From assembly GCA_002393575.1 (NCBI GenBank), contig DGSN01000015.1, positions 3,215-67,214 on the forward strand: DNA of 64,000 bases, written 5' to 3'. This document shows, piece by piece, positions 17,175 through 26,627 of the stretch. The notes under the pieces were generated by a model. That model had not been told where the DNA came from. It saw only the letters and a list, made by a program, of their open reading frames with translations, and made no database searches. The position numbers and the translations under genes are program-made. Position 1 is the first letter of the stretch. Each line of letters begins with the position of its first letter. Origin of the DNA: Prevotellaceae bacterium UBA4361. GTDB lineage: Bacteria; Bacteroidota; Bacteroidia; Bacteroidales; Bacteroidaceae.

Positions 17175-19682
17175 ATGAAATCCATGAAAAAAGCATTCTT
17201 TTTTTTGTTTGTCAGCATCCTGACAAGCACAATTTCCGCACAGACGGATTTCCACAACGGGGCAAAGACACCACCAATGGGATGGAATTCCTGGGACTGC
17301 TACTTTTCTTCTGTCACAGAACAGCAAGTGAGAAACAACGCCGAATACATGCGCGACCATCTGCTGAAATACGGATGGGAATACGTGGTGGTTGACATTC
17401 GTTGGTTCACCGACGACAAGAATTCCTATTACAACCAGACGAACCCCGTCTATACGATGGACGAGTACGGACGCTATTTGCCCGACACGAAGCGTTTCCC
17501 TTCTGCGGCTGATGGCAAAGGATTCAAGAAACTCGCCGACGACATCCATGCGATGGGTTTGAAGTTCGGCATCCATATCATGCGAGGTGTACCGAAGAAG
17601 GCAGTCAACAACAAATGCCCCATCTACGGCAGTACATACTCCTGCAACCAAATCTACAACCGCGACTCGCTCTGCACTTGGCTCAGCGACAACTACACCG
17701 TGGACTGCACCAAGCCTGGAGCACAAGACTACTACAACTCTATCTTCAACCTCTATGCCGAGTGGGGCGTCGATTTCATCAAAATCGATGACCTCAGTCG
17801 CCCTTACCATGACGGAGAAATCGGACTCATCCGTCACGCCATCGACCAATGCGGACGACCTATCGTGTTGAGCATGAGTCCTGGTGCCACACCTCTTAAT
17901 AAATGGAAGAGCTGCCAGCAAAATGCGAATATGTGGCGCATGATGGACGACCTGTGGGACAGATGGAGCGACATCGCTGCCGTGTTCACCTTGGCACAAA
18001 ACTGGAACCAGTATCGCATCGAAGGCAGTTATCCCGACTGCGACATGTTGCCTTTGGGCAAGATTGCCATGAACAACAATGGTGGAACAGGACGTTTCTC
18101 CAACCTCACGGAGAACGAACAATACACGATGATGAACCTCTGGAGCATCTTCAAGTCGCCACTCATGTTCGGCGGCGACCTCACCTACAACACGGACTTC
18201 ACGAAGAAGCTCATCACCAATGCCGACATCATCCACATCGACCAGCACTCCATCAACAACCGCCTTGTCAGCAACAATGGTTCTGGAGCCATTTGGACTG
18301 CCGACGAACCCGACAGCAACATCCACTATGCTGCGATGTTCAACCTCAGTTCCAACACCAACTGGATTCGTGCCAATGAAGCACTATTCTCCACCGAAAC
18401 CATCTCTCTCCTCACCACGGGCTTCGGACAGCAAGTGAATGTCGATATTCCTGCGGGCAGCAAGGTGCTTTCGCTCGTTGCCGACGACTCTGGCGACAAT
18501 TTCAATTACGACCATGCCGACTGGGTGAACATTTGGATTCACAAGGAGAACGGCGACAGCGTGCGCCTCTCTGCCAACGACGTGATTCGCCAAGACGTGA
18601 CAGGCACGTACTACCACCGCGTGAACTGGAACAAAAACCTGAACGGAACCACCCTACGCATCAACGGAAAAGCCTACTCCAACGGCTTCAGCTACGAATC
18701 CAATGGCATTCTCGTCTTCAAACTCCCCGAAGGAGCCGTGCGTTTCTCAGGCTACTGCGGAATCGATGACACAGGACGCTTGCAAAATGGTGCCACATCG
18801 TCCATCAAGTTCATGGTGTTTAACGAAGACCCAAGCTATCGTTCTGCCTGCAATCCAGCTCATGCACTCGCCAACAGCCACTTGGTCAGTGGAAAATTTC
18901 AGACTGAAGGCACAACCATCGAAGCCGACATCGCAGGAGCCAAGAAACTCTATCTCGTTGTGACTGACGCTGGCGATGGTTTCAGCTACGACCATGCCGA
19001 CTGGATTAACCCAACACTTGTGGATGCCAATGGAAACGAAACAAAACTCACTTCTTTCAAATACGACAGTAGCGTGACAGACTGGAAGAACATTTCCAAC
19101 TATGGCAAGAACGTAGATGGGGGTGTGCTCGTCGTTGGAGGACAAGAATATACCGATGGAATCGGCACAAATGCCAATAGTACGATTACCTACACACTTC
19201 CTCCTAACCATCCATTCGTCAAGTTCCGCAGTTTCGTTGGCTATGATGAAGGTGTCAAGAAAAACATCAACAATGGTGTGACAATGGAATTTCTCGTCTT
19301 CACTTCCGACCCGACAGCCACCGACAGCCTCTCTCTCCCACTCGACCTCACAGCTCTCGGCATCCCTTCTGGAGAGAAATGCGAAATCACCGACCTCTGG
19401 ACCCAAAAATATCTCGGCACCTTCTCGGGCTCAGAATACGTTGCCACACTTGCAGGCCATGCTTCACAAATGCTGAAGATTGTGCCAACAGGAGAAATCG
19501 ATGCCATTTCATCCGTGACAAATGATGAAAAACCATCGATGAATTCGAACAAAATTGCCGAATCCTTCACCGATGGCATCTACTCTTTGCAAGGCAAACG
19601 GATTGCCTCAACCTCGCACGCACTCCCCCACGGTGTCTATCTTCAATCATCCAATCACCATATTAGGAAGATTGCGAAATAG
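17175..19682 (+). CDS. Glycoside hydrolase family 27 alpha-galactosidase-like, with two NPCBM-type domains
   Basis: About 835 aa with signal peptide (MKSMKKAFFFLFVSILTSTISAQ; an internal ATG at 17184 is also possible). The N-terminal barrel has the GH27 hallmark TPPMGWNSWDCYF, the substrate-binding VVVDIRWF, and the nucleophile Asp in VDFIKIDDLSRP. After the barrel and its beta domain (to about residue 415) come two repeats that start with KVLSLVADDSGDNFNYDHAD and KKLYLVVTDAGDGFSYDHAD, each resembling the NPCBM galactose-binding module. The C-terminus (GIYSLQGKRIASTS...HGVYL) is sorting-like. Family members remove alpha-galactose or beta-arabinopyranose, fitting the neighbouring GH127 and GH43. 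Divergent from GH127, with candidate RNA 2 between them. Confidence 0.9.
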   Translation: MKSMKKAFFFLFVSILTSTISAQTDFHNGAKTPPMGWNSWDCYFSSVTEQQVRNNAEYMRDHLLKYGWEYVVVDIRWFTDDKNSYYNQTNPVYTMDEYGRYLPDTKRFPSAADGKGFKKLADDIHAMGLKFGIHIMRGVPKKAVNNKCPIYGSTYSCNQIYNRDSLCTWLSDNYTVDCTKPGAQDYYNSIFNLYAEWGVDFIKIDDLSRPYHDGEIGLIRHAIDQCGRPIVLSMSPGATPLNKWKSCQQNANMWRMMDDLWDRWSDIAAVFTLAQNWNQYRIEGSYPDCDMLPLGKIAMNNNGGTGRFSNLTENEQYTMMNLWSIFKSPLMFGGDLTYNTDFTKKLITNADIIHIDQHSINNRLVSNNGSGAIWTADEPDSNIHYAAMFNLSSNTNWIRANEALFSTETISLLTTGFGQQVNVDIPAGSKVLSLVADDSGDNFNYDHADWVNIWIHKENGDSVRLSANDVIRQDVTGTYYHRVNWNKNLNGTTLRINGKAYSNGFSYESNGILVFKLPEGAVRFSGYCGIDDTGRLQNGATSSIKFMVFNEDPSYRSACNPAHALANSHLVSGKFQTEGTTIEADIAGAKKLYLVVTDAGDGFSYDHADWINPTLVDANGNETKLTSFKYDSSVTDWKNISNYGKNVDGGVLVVGGQEYTDGIGTNANSTITYTLPPNHPFVKFRSFVGYDEGVKKNINNGVTMEFLVFTSDPTATDSLSLPLDLTALGIPSGEKCEITDLWTQKYLGTFSGSEYVATLAGHASQMLKIVPTGEIDAISSVTNDEKPSMNSNKIAESFTDGIYSLQGKRIASTSHALPHGVYLQSSNHHIRKIAK

Positions 19683-19719
19683 CTTCATCATCCACAGGGA
19701 AGCATATATAATAAGAATA

Positions 19720-19750
19720 GGAAGTAGAGAATCGCTCTACTTCCTATTTT
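19720..19750. terminator. Bidirectional terminator between GH27 and the cysS unit
   Basis: A perfect 10-bp stem, GGAAGTAGAG (19720-19729) and CTCTACTTCC (19735-19744), loop AATCG, followed on the plus strand by TATTTTTTA. It can serve GH27 on the plus strand and the 58-aa gene on the minus strand, whose stop codon lies inside the stem. Confidence 0.75.
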
Positions 19751-19913
19751 TTATGACATTGACACCAAAATAGAGGAATGCAATGAAGAAAAACACGACC
19801 ATCGTATAAGACATCGTGTCGCGCATCACCGATGCCATCCAGACACTGCCTACCAAACAAAGGAAGCAGCAGATGGTGGAGATAATCCAAATAATCCTAC
19901 TGAACTTGTTCAT
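19737..19913 (-). CDS. Small membrane protein, 58 aa
   Basis: An ATG at 19913 opens a 58-codon frame 33 bp beyond the cysS stop on the same strand. The product (MNKFSRIIWIISTICCFLCL...) has two hydrophobic stretches, about residues 7-28 and 36-54, joined by a short polar link (MASVMRDTMSY), and ends NVIKNRK, with basic ends. This reads as a two-helix inner-membrane protein. I do not recognise the family. Its TAG stop is embedded in the terminator hairpin, so it is the last gene of the cysS transcript. Confidence 0.6.
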   Translation of the reverse strand: MNKFSRIIWIISTICCFLCLVGSVWMASVMRDTMSYTMVVFFFIAFLYFGVNVIKNRK

Positions 19914-19946
19914 AAGGAATGAGATTTTATTGATGTAGAAGAAAAA

Positions 19947-21443
19947 TCACACATTCAGTTTCCAGCTGAAACCATCCTTCGTGTCCTTCACCTCAAAGCC
20001 CAGAGCAGCAAGGCGGTCACGAATCAAGTCGCTTGTTGCCCAGTCCTTATTGGCTTTCGCCTTCATGCGCTGCTCAAGGAGCATATCGACCACCTTGCCG
20101 AAAGCCTCCTCACGGGCTGCATTATTGCCATCGGCAGAAGAAGCCGACTTGCGCAAACCAAGAATGTCGAAAGCGAAGGTGTCGAACACAGCAGTGAGTG
20201 CTTTCAGCACGTCCTCCGAAATCGTCTCTTTCTTGTCGAGGATGGAATTGATGGTCTTGGAAGCCTCGAAGAGCGCACTGATGACTGTTGGTGTGGAGAA
20301 GTCGTCGTTCATGGCCTCATAGCACTTGTTGCGGAGGTCCTCCACAAATGCCATCGTCACGCTGCCGTTTGCCTCTGGCTGAATCTTTCCCAGTGCATTG
20401 TAGGCATCAAGCAGTCGCTCAAGTCCCTTCTCAGCTGCTTGCAGGGCTTCGTTGCTGAAATCCACCGTAGAACGATAGTGAGCCTGCAAGATGAAGAAAC
20501 GGATGGTCATTGGCGAATAAGCCTGAGTGAGGTTCTTGTTAGTTCCCGCGAAGAATTCAGGAAGGGTGATGAAATTGCCAAGACTCTTGCCCATTTTCTG
20601 ACCATTGATGGTAATCATGTTGTTGTGAATCCAGTATTTCACCATTGGCTCGCCCTGACTTGCCACCGCTTGCGCTATTTCGCACTCATGGTGAGGGAAC
20701 ACGAGGTCCATACCTCCACCGTGGATGTCGAAATGATTGCCAAGGTACTTGCGACCCATCGCCGTACATTCACAGTGCCAACCAGGGAAGCCATCGCTCC
20801 ACGGACTTGGCCAGCGCATGATATGCTCAGGCTGAGCTTTCTTCCAAAGGGCGAAATCCACCTGATTGCGCTTCTCGTCCGTTCCGTCGAGTGTACGCGA
20901 ATTATTGATGACATCATTCAAGTTGCGCCCCGAAAGAATGCCATAGTGATGGTCGCGGTTGTACTTCTCCACATCGAAATACACCGAGCCTTGGCTTTCG
21001 TAGGCATAGCCATTCTTCAGGATTTCCTCCACCAGCTGAATCTGCTCGATGATATGTCCCGTGGCATGAGGTTCTATACTTGGAGGAAGCACATTCAGCG
21101 CATCCATTGCTTCATGGTAGCGGTTCGTGTAATACTGAGCCACTTCCATTGGTTCCAGCTGTTCGAGTCGTGCCTTCTTAGCAATCTTGTCCTCGCCCTC
21201 ATCAGCATCGTGTTCCAAATGTCCCACATCGGTGATGTTACGCACATAGCGCACCTTGTAACCGAGGTGCTGAAGATAGCGGAAAACGATGTCGAAGGTG
21301 ATGGCAGGACGCGCATGACCCAAGTGGGCATCGCCATAAACGGTTGGACCACAAACATACATGCCCACGAACGGAGCATGAAGAGGTTTGAATGGTTGCT
21401 TGGTGCGACTCAGACTATTGTAAATATAGAGTTGATTGTCCAT
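19947..21443 (-). CDS. cysS: Cysteinyl-tRNA synthetase
   Basis: A 498-aa class I aminoacyl-tRNA synthetase that charges tRNA-Cys in the cytoplasm. The zinc-binding Cys and HIGH-type motif are in YVCGPTVYGDAHLGHARP (about residues 28-45); further zinc ligands are seen in GWHCECTAMG and PHHECEIAQ. The KMSKS motif reads KMGKSLGNF. The DALR and C-terminal regions are complete and the length is normal. It starts 22 bp after the ispG stop, so the two are cotranscribed. Confidence 0.97.
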   Translation of the reverse strand: MDNQLYIYNSLSRTKQPFKPLHAPFVGMYVCGPTVYGDAHLGHARPAITFDIVFRYLQHLGYKVRYVRNITDVGHLEHDADEGEDKIAKKARLEQLEPMEVAQYYTNRYHEAMDALNVLPPSIEPHATGHIIEQIQLVEEILKNGYAYESQGSVYFDVEKYNRDHHYGILSGRNLNDVINNSRTLDGTDEKRNQVDFALWKKAQPEHIMRWPSPWSDGFPGWHCECTAMGRKYLGNHFDIHGGGMDLVFPHHECEIAQAVASQGEPMVKYWIHNNMITINGQKMGKSLGNFITLPEFFAGTNKNLTQAYSPMTIRFFILQAHYRSTVDFSNEALQAAEKGLERLLDAYNALGKIQPEANGSVTMAFVEDLRNKCYEAMNDDFSTPTVISALFEASKTINSILDKKETISEDVLKALTAVFDTFAFDILGLRKSASSADGNNAAREEAFGKVVDMLLEQRMKAKANKDWATSDLIRDRLAALGFEVKDTKDGFSWKLNV

Positions 21444-21465
21444 GAGTAATTGGGGTTTTATAAAT

Positions 21466-23370
21466 CTACTTGTTCTTTAAATCTTCTTCGATGAAAGCCA
21501 GAAGACGCTCTACAGCATCCGCCTCAGGAATGTTCTTCTCAATACATTCCTTCTGCTTGTAAAGGCTGACCTTACCAGCCGCAGCACCCACATAGCCATA
21601 GTCGGCATCTGCCATTTCACCAGGACCATTCACAATACAGCCCATGATGCCAATCTTGAGAGTGCGGAAACGCGGATTTTCTTTCGCCTTGGCAAGAATG
21701 GCTGCCTTGATGCGAGCGATGGTGTCTTCAAGATTATACAGCGTGCGACCACAGCCTGGACAGGAGATGAATTCGGTCTTAGTGGTGCGGAGGCGTGAAG
21801 CTTGGAGAATGCCAAAAGCAATCGCGTCCTTATGTGCATTCGTCACGTAGCCCTCATTGTAGAGATAGAAGCCATCGACGAGCTGGTCTATGCAGAGAGC
21901 GCCCATGTCGGCAGCTGCCTTCAGTTGAAGTTCCTCCTTCGAATTGGTCTTGTAACCTTGGAACACCACAACAGGATTCTGCAAATGCTCCGTCCACATC
22001 TCATGTATCAAAGCACGCAACTCACCTACTCGATTCTGATGGTTGCTCTGAGCAATGACCACCACTTCTGGATGGTATTTCAGACAGGCACGAGCCTCCT
22101 CATTGAGCGCGCCATAAGAAAGGAACAAGAATTTGAGTGGCGCAGCACACTGTGACACGAACATCATGTTCGTGTAATTGAAAGCAGGATAGGTGTTTTC
22201 CTCACCCGTCCATGCGTTGGCATCCACGATGTAGGCAGCATCTTCGCGTTCCTCCTTCGCTGGCAAAGTCTGTCCGGCATAGATGTAGTCGGGCACCAAG
22301 TTCGAAGTTGGAGTTTCCTTCACTGTTTCCTTCAAGAAACGGTCGGCAACCACCACGGGAGCATTCTCACCGCCGATGTTGAGCACAGCCTTCGTCGGAC
22401 GGCGTTTCGGACAGAAATAGTCGAATTCATCGGACGAAACACCAGGAATGAGCAGATGGCCTTCTCGCTGCACGATGTAGTCGCGCAAAGCAATCGCCAC
22501 AGGTATTTCAGCTTCGGGTGCTTCACTCAGCGACACACGGATGGTGTCGCCAAAGCCATCGCTCAACAGCGCACCAATGCCCACAGCCGACTTGATACGA
22601 CCATCCTCGCCTTCTCCTGCCTCGGTGACACCCAGGTGGAGCGGAAACTGCATCCCTTCTTCCTCCATCTTCTGCACCAAGAGGCGAACGGTGCGAACCA
22701 TGATGACCGTATTGCTCGCCTTGATGGAGATGACAACATCGCTGAAATTCTCCTTCACGCAGATGCGAAGAAACTCCATGCACGACTCCACCATGCCTTC
22801 GGGCGTATCGCCATAGCGCGACATGATGCGGTCGGAAAGCGAACCGTGGTTCACACCGATGCGCACAGCCGTGTGATGCTCCTTGCAGATGTTGAGAAAC
22901 GGCACAAAGCGGGCTTCCAGCTTTGCCAGTTCGTCAGCATACTCAGCATCGGTATATTCCAAGTGCTTGAACTTGCGGGCTGGATCCACATAATTGCCTG
23001 GATTGACGCGCACCTTCTCTGCATAAAGAGCCGCTTCATCTGCCACGTAAGCATTGAAATGCACGTCGGCAACAAGAGGCACCTGACAACCACGTTGGCG
23101 CAGTCCCTCACTGATGAGCTGAAGGTTTTTCGCCTCTTTCACTCCCTGCGTAGTAAGACGCACATACTCGCCACCTGCTTCCACAATGCGGAGCGTCTGA
23201 GCAATAGAGCCTTCCGTGTCCATCGTGGACGTGTTCGTCATCGACTGCACTCGGATGGGATTACTTCCTCCCAGCGGAGTCTGCCCGATGTGAACCTCGT
23301 TGGTCGTGCGACGCTGGTAGTTGAAGAGCGCATTCCAATTGCCAGAACGAACGAAAGATTTCTTTGGCAT
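21466..23370 (-). CDS. ispG: 4-hydroxy-3-methylbut-2-en-1-yl diphosphate synthase, long form
   Basis: A 634-aa enzyme of the MEP isoprenoid pathway that converts methylerythritol cyclodiphosphate to HMBPP with a [4Fe-4S] cluster. The TIM barrel starts with IRVQSMTNTSTMDTEGS and VRLTTQGVKEAKNL. The cluster Cys residues are in SCPGCGRTLYN and GIMGCIVNGPGEMADADYGYVG. At 634 aa it is far longer than the about 370-aa Escherichia coli form because of an extra middle domain (about residues 270-500), which is normal for Bacteroidetes, Chlamydia and plants. It lies between purE and cysS on the same strand. Confidence 0.96.
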   Translation of the reverse strand: MPKKSFVRSGNWNALFNYQRRTTNEVHIGQTPLGGSNPIRVQSMTNTSTMDTEGSIAQTLRIVEAGGEYVRLTTQGVKEAKNLQLISEGLRQRGCQVPLVADVHFNAYVADEAALYAEKVRVNPGNYVDPARKFKHLEYTDAEYADELAKLEARFVPFLNICKEHHTAVRIGVNHGSLSDRIMSRYGDTPEGMVESCMEFLRICVKENFSDVVISIKASNTVIMVRTVRLLVQKMEEEGMQFPLHLGVTEAGEGEDGRIKSAVGIGALLSDGFGDTIRVSLSEAPEAEIPVAIALRDYIVQREGHLLIPGVSSDEFDYFCPKRRPTKAVLNIGGENAPVVVADRFLKETVKETPTSNLVPDYIYAGQTLPAKEEREDAAYIVDANAWTGEENTYPAFNYTNMMFVSQCAAPLKFLFLSYGALNEEARACLKYHPEVVVIAQSNHQNRVGELRALIHEMWTEHLQNPVVVFQGYKTNSKEELQLKAAADMGALCIDQLVDGFYLYNEGYVTNAHKDAIAFGILQASRLRTTKTEFISCPGCGRTLYNLEDTIARIKAAILAKAKENPRFRTLKIGIMGCIVNGPGEMADADYGYVGAAAGKVSLYKQKECIEKNIPEADAVERLLAFIEEDLKNK

Positions 23371-23516
23371 GATATGTGAGTTTTTGAGTTTTTAAGTTTT
23401 TAAGTTTGTGAGTTTTAGGTAAGTTAAAAATTAAAAGTTGAAAATAAAAACGCCAACAAACTGTGTCTTATTAACTATTAATTATTCACTTTTAACTTTT
23501 CACTTTTAACTCAGTT
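23371..23516. repeat. Low-complexity gap between ispG and purE
   Basis: Short tandem words GAGTTTTTAAGTTTTT and repeats of CTTTTAACTTTTCAC fill this gap. Similar words recur in other gaps of the window and probably arise by slippage. Confidence 0.6.
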
Positions 23517-24026
23517 TCAGTTTGTCTTGAATTTGAAATGTATTTCAGCAAGTTCTGCATTAGCCATTTCAATCTTGGTACGAAGACCAATCTTGTAAGC
23601 AGTCAGTTTTTCGGCAAGTGTACCATCGCTGAGAGCGAGCATCTGCATCGCTAAGATTGCGGCATTGAGCGCACCATTGATGGCAACGGTTGCCACAGGA
23701 ATGCCTGGAGGCATCTGCAACATACTGAGCACAGCATCCATGCCATCGAGAGTAGAACCCTTCACTGGTACGCCGATGACTGGCAGCGTGGTGCTGGCAG
23801 CAATGACACCAGGAAGCGCGGCAGCCATACCTGCCCCAGCAATAATCACCTTCACGCCTCGTGCCTGAGCACCCTTGGCAAATGTCTCAACAGCATCAGG
23901 AGTGCGATGAGCAGAAAGCGCATTCATTTCGAACGGAATTTCCATTTCATCGAAGAACTTGGCAGCTTTTTCCATGACAGGCATATCGCTGGTGCTACCC
24001 ATGATAATACTTACGAGTGGAGTCAT
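23517..24026 (-). CDS. purE: N5-carboxyaminoimidazole ribonucleotide mutase
   Basis: A 169-aa cytoplasmic purine-synthesis enzyme. The N-terminus VSIIMGSTSDMPVMEKA and the class I signature LSAHRTPD (about residues 38-45) are conserved, as are the following IAGAGMAAALPGVIA and the VPVKGSTLDGMDAVLSMLQMP segment. It converts N5-CAIR to CAIR. Complete and of normal length. It follows the PAP2-like gene and precedes ispG. Confidence 0.96.
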   Translation of the reverse strand: MTPLVSIIMGSTSDMPVMEKAAKFFDEMEIPFEMNALSAHRTPDAVETFAKGAQARGVKVIIAGAGMAAALPGVIAASTTLPVIGVPVKGSTLDGMDAVLSMLQMPPGIPVATVAINGALNAAILAMQMLALSDGTLAEKLTAYKIGLRTKIEMANAELAEIHFKFKTN

Positions 24027-24065
24027 ATATCTATAGTTTTTTATAATTATCTTTCAATAAGTAGA

Positions 24066-24128
24066 AGTCATCATTCCCATAGTTCCCATCATGCCCATTA
24101 ACCCCATCATGCCCATCACCCCCATCAA
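24066..24128. repeat. CCCATCA low-complexity tract
   Basis: Degenerate tandem words CCCATCA, CCCATTA and CCCATAG occupy the short gap before the PAP2-like gene's stop. Equivalent tracts lie at about 50422-50502 and 52525-52647. Confidence 0.7.
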
Positions 24129-24748
24129 ATCCAAGCAAAAAGAAGGCAAATCAGAGAACTAAAGAAACCCACAGCAAAGCCCACCAACACTTGAGCAAGG
24201 CTATGCTGACGGAGAATCATGCGGCTCGTGCCCAAAACGCCCGACAAGAGAATCAAAGCACACCCTGGCCAGAACGGATTGTAGAAGAAGATGCTACTGA
24301 ACGACAGAATCATACCGACCAAACCGCCCATTCCCACCATGTGGGTACTGATTTTCCACCACACATTCACCAGCACACACACAATCTGCGCAACGATGGC
24401 AGCCATGATGATGCCACGGAAAAACATTGCCGTGTTGATTTGGGTGAAAAGCATCAGGCAAGCCGAATAGCTCAAGAGCGTGAGGACGTAAGGCATGTGG
24501 CGGTGTTCGCGATGGCTCAACTGCCAATGCGACCAGCGATTGAGATGCCGAAACAGGTTGATACTCAGACGCGGAATGAGGATGGTGAACACAAAGACTA
24601 TGCCCAGAATCAGCAACTTGTAGCCAAGGGGCAACAGCTTGAGGTAGCTGAAGAAGAAAAGCCACAAGAAAGCCCATATCGGTGCGTAGAAAGGTGAAAA
24701 CGCCACCGATAAGATGTGAGCTATTTGTAAAAGTCTTTTTTCCAACAT
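24125..24748 (-). CDS. PAP2-like integral membrane protein
   Basis: A 207-aa protein with about six hydrophobic helices (for example PIWAFLWLFFFSYLKLLPLG, IIMAAIVAQIVCVLVNVWW, SSLICLLFAWI). KISTHMVGMGGLVG and GTSRMILRQHSLAQVLVGFAVG correspond to the second and third motifs of PAP2-type lipid phosphatases. The third motif normally reads SRxxxxxHxxxD; here Gln replaces the Asp. Whether it is an active phosphatase on undecaprenyl-type lipids or a degenerate relative cannot be told. It sits between rpoN and purE. Confidence 0.75.
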   Translation of the reverse strand: MLEKRLLQIAHILSVAFSPFYAPIWAFLWLFFFSYLKLLPLGYKLLILGIVFVFTILIPRLSINLFRHLNRWSHWQLSHREHRHMPYVLTLLSYSACLMLFTQINTAMFFRGIIMAAIVAQIVCVLVNVWWKISTHMVGMGGLVGMILSFSSIFFYNPFWPGCALILLSGVLGTSRMILRQHSLAQVLVGFAVGFFSSLICLLFAWI

Positions 24749-24777
24749 CCGAACGTACTGGGAACTAATTGTTTAAC

Positions 24778-24929
24778 GTGAAGCGTGAAGCGTGGAGAGT
24801 GAAGCGTGGAGAGTGGAGAGTGGAGAGTGGTGAGTGAAGAGTGAAGAGTGGAGTGTGAAGCGTAAAACTCAAAAACTCAAAAACTCAAAAACTCAAAAAC
24901 TCAAAAACTCAAAAACTCAAGAACTCACT
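24778..24929. repeat. Tandem low-complexity tract after rpoN
   Basis: Two adjoining slippage tracts: GTGAAGCGTGGAGAGT-type words (about 24778-24863), then about eight copies of AAAAACTC (about 24865-24927). The second tract runs up to the stop of rpoN. Not coding. Confidence 0.8.
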
Positions 24930-26500
24930 CAAATCTGTTTGCGGAACTTAGCTGGTGGAATCTTCATTTCCTCTCGATACTTCGACACCGTGCGGCGACT
25001 GATTTTCAGTCCCTTCTCCTCCTGAAGCACTTGGGCAATCCGTTCGTCAGGCAGAGGTTTGAGCTTGTCCTCATGCTCAATGATGTCGCGAATGAGCGGG
25101 AACACCTTCGTGCGCATGATAAGGTCGCCCTCGGCATTGGTCTTCGAACGAACAAAGAAATACTTGAGCGGGAAGAGTGTGCCATCGAGAAGCACATACT
25201 TACTATTGACTACGCGCGAAATGGTTGAGATGTCCAAATGCGTGCGGTCAGCCACATCCACCAGACGAAGCGGCTTGAGCAAGTCGTCGTCCTGCGTCAG
25301 AATGAAGTCACGCTGCATGGCAATGATAGCCTTCATGGTCGAGATGAGCGTATTCTGACGCTGCTTGATGGCTGCAATGAACATACGCGCCGACTCCACC
25401 TGCCGACGGGCGTAGGTGTAGGCATCGCGCTGGTCATGGCTCAACTTCTCCGATATCTTCTGATAAGCATCAATCTGCTGCACGTACTCGTTGCTCACGC
25501 GCAGAGAAGGAATCTTGCCCATGTTGAGCGAGAAACTGATGCTATTCTCATGGTCGGTCTCCACAAAGAAATCGGGAATAATGGTCTGCACCTGGTCCGT
25601 GGCTGCCTCATGGAGCGAACGTCCTGGGTGCGGATTGAGTTTACTGATGGCAGCAATGGCAAGACGGAGTTGCTCAGGGCTGATGTCCAGCTCGCTTGCC
25701 AAGCGCTGAGGGTCGTTGTGCTCAAAGAGACTGAAATGGTCGGCAATGATACGACGCTCCAACTGCAAGAGCCGGCGAGCCGACTGCTGCTGAGAAGTGA
25801 GAGAAGCCTCATCGACAGAATCCACATTCTGAAGCTGACGGTCAATCTGCAAGAGCAAGCACTCACGCAGGTTGCGAGCACCAATGCCACAAGGTTCAAA
25901 CTGCTGAAGAATGGCAAGAGCCTCTTCCAGTTCTGCCACGCTTGCCTCCACATTGTGGTTGAAAAGCAAGTCATCAGAAATGTCAACCAAGGAGCGGTCC
26001 ACAAATCCTCGTTCATCGAGCGAACCAATGAGATATTCAATGAGTTCGCGCTGCTTGTCCGTCACCTCGTATTCCGAAATCTGCGCCTGCAAGTCCTCGA
26101 TGAACGAGCGCGTGTCGCCTATCGGTATTTCCGCATCCTCATCCCTGCTGGCAGCATTTCTGGAGTAGTTGGGCAAATCGTCACTGTCGTAATCGGACGG
26201 AGCCTCGCTGTAGTCAATGTCCGAGTCAGCACTGCCGTCGGAAGGATTGAACTCGTCTTCCGAATCATCCTTTCCAGCATCAAAGTCATCAACATCATCG
26301 TCCTGGTCATTACGCTCGAACTCATCCGAAGAATCACGTCCCTCTTCCAGGGCGACATTCTCATAAATCTCGTCCTTAATCTTCTGCTCAAAATCAGTAA
26401 GAGGCAACTCCACCAGTTTCGCCACAAGATATTGTTGCGGCGACAACTTCTGGAGTTGCTTCTGCTCTAACTGTAATATCTGACCTTGCTTCCCTGGCAT
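24929..26500 (-). CDS. rpoN: RNA polymerase sigma-54 factor
   Basis: A 523-aa sigma factor that directs RNA polymerase to -24/-12 promoters and needs an AAA+ activator. The start at 26500 gives the standard N-terminus (MPGKQGQILQLEQKQLQKLS, region I, Gln/Leu-rich). A frame open 32 codons further upstream only translates low-complexity repeats and is rejected. An acidic region II (about 55-115) follows, then the core-binding domain and the C-terminal RpoN box SRRTVSKYREEMKIP. Possible targets in the window were not identified. It is in a run with trxA, a small acidic protein, purE, ispG and cysS. Confidence 0.95.
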   Translation of the reverse strand: MPGKQGQILQLEQKQLQKLSPQQYLVAKLVELPLTDFEQKIKDEIYENVALEEGRDSSDEFERNDQDDDVDDFDAGKDDSEDEFNPSDGSADSDIDYSEAPSDYDSDDLPNYSRNAASRDEDAEIPIGDTRSFIEDLQAQISEYEVTDKQRELIEYLIGSLDERGFVDRSLVDISDDLLFNHNVEASVAELEEALAILQQFEPCGIGARNLRECLLLQIDRQLQNVDSVDEASLTSQQQSARRLLQLERRIIADHFSLFEHNDPQRLASELDISPEQLRLAIAAISKLNPHPGRSLHEAATDQVQTIIPDFFVETDHENSISFSLNMGKIPSLRVSNEYVQQIDAYQKISEKLSHDQRDAYTYARRQVESARMFIAAIKQRQNTLISTMKAIIAMQRDFILTQDDDLLKPLRLVDVADRTHLDISTISRVVNSKYVLLDGTLFPLKYFFVRSKTNAEGDLIMRTKVFPLIRDIIEHEDKLKPLPDERIAQVLQEEKGLKISRRTVSKYREEMKIPPAKFRKQI

Positions 26501-26627
26501 TTTTCGAGTTTTTGAATTTAACGTGAAGAGTGAAGAGAGAAGCGTGAAGAGTGATAAGTGAAAAGTGAAGCGATGTAGCCGGACGGCATTTTTCACTTTT
26601 CACTTATCACTTTTCACTTTCTCTTTT

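Noticed and set aside
26501..26596. 32-residue N-terminal extension of sigma-54
   Set aside because: The extension translates GTGAAGAGTGAAGAG-type low-complexity DNA found in many gaps; region I begins at MPGKQGQ.
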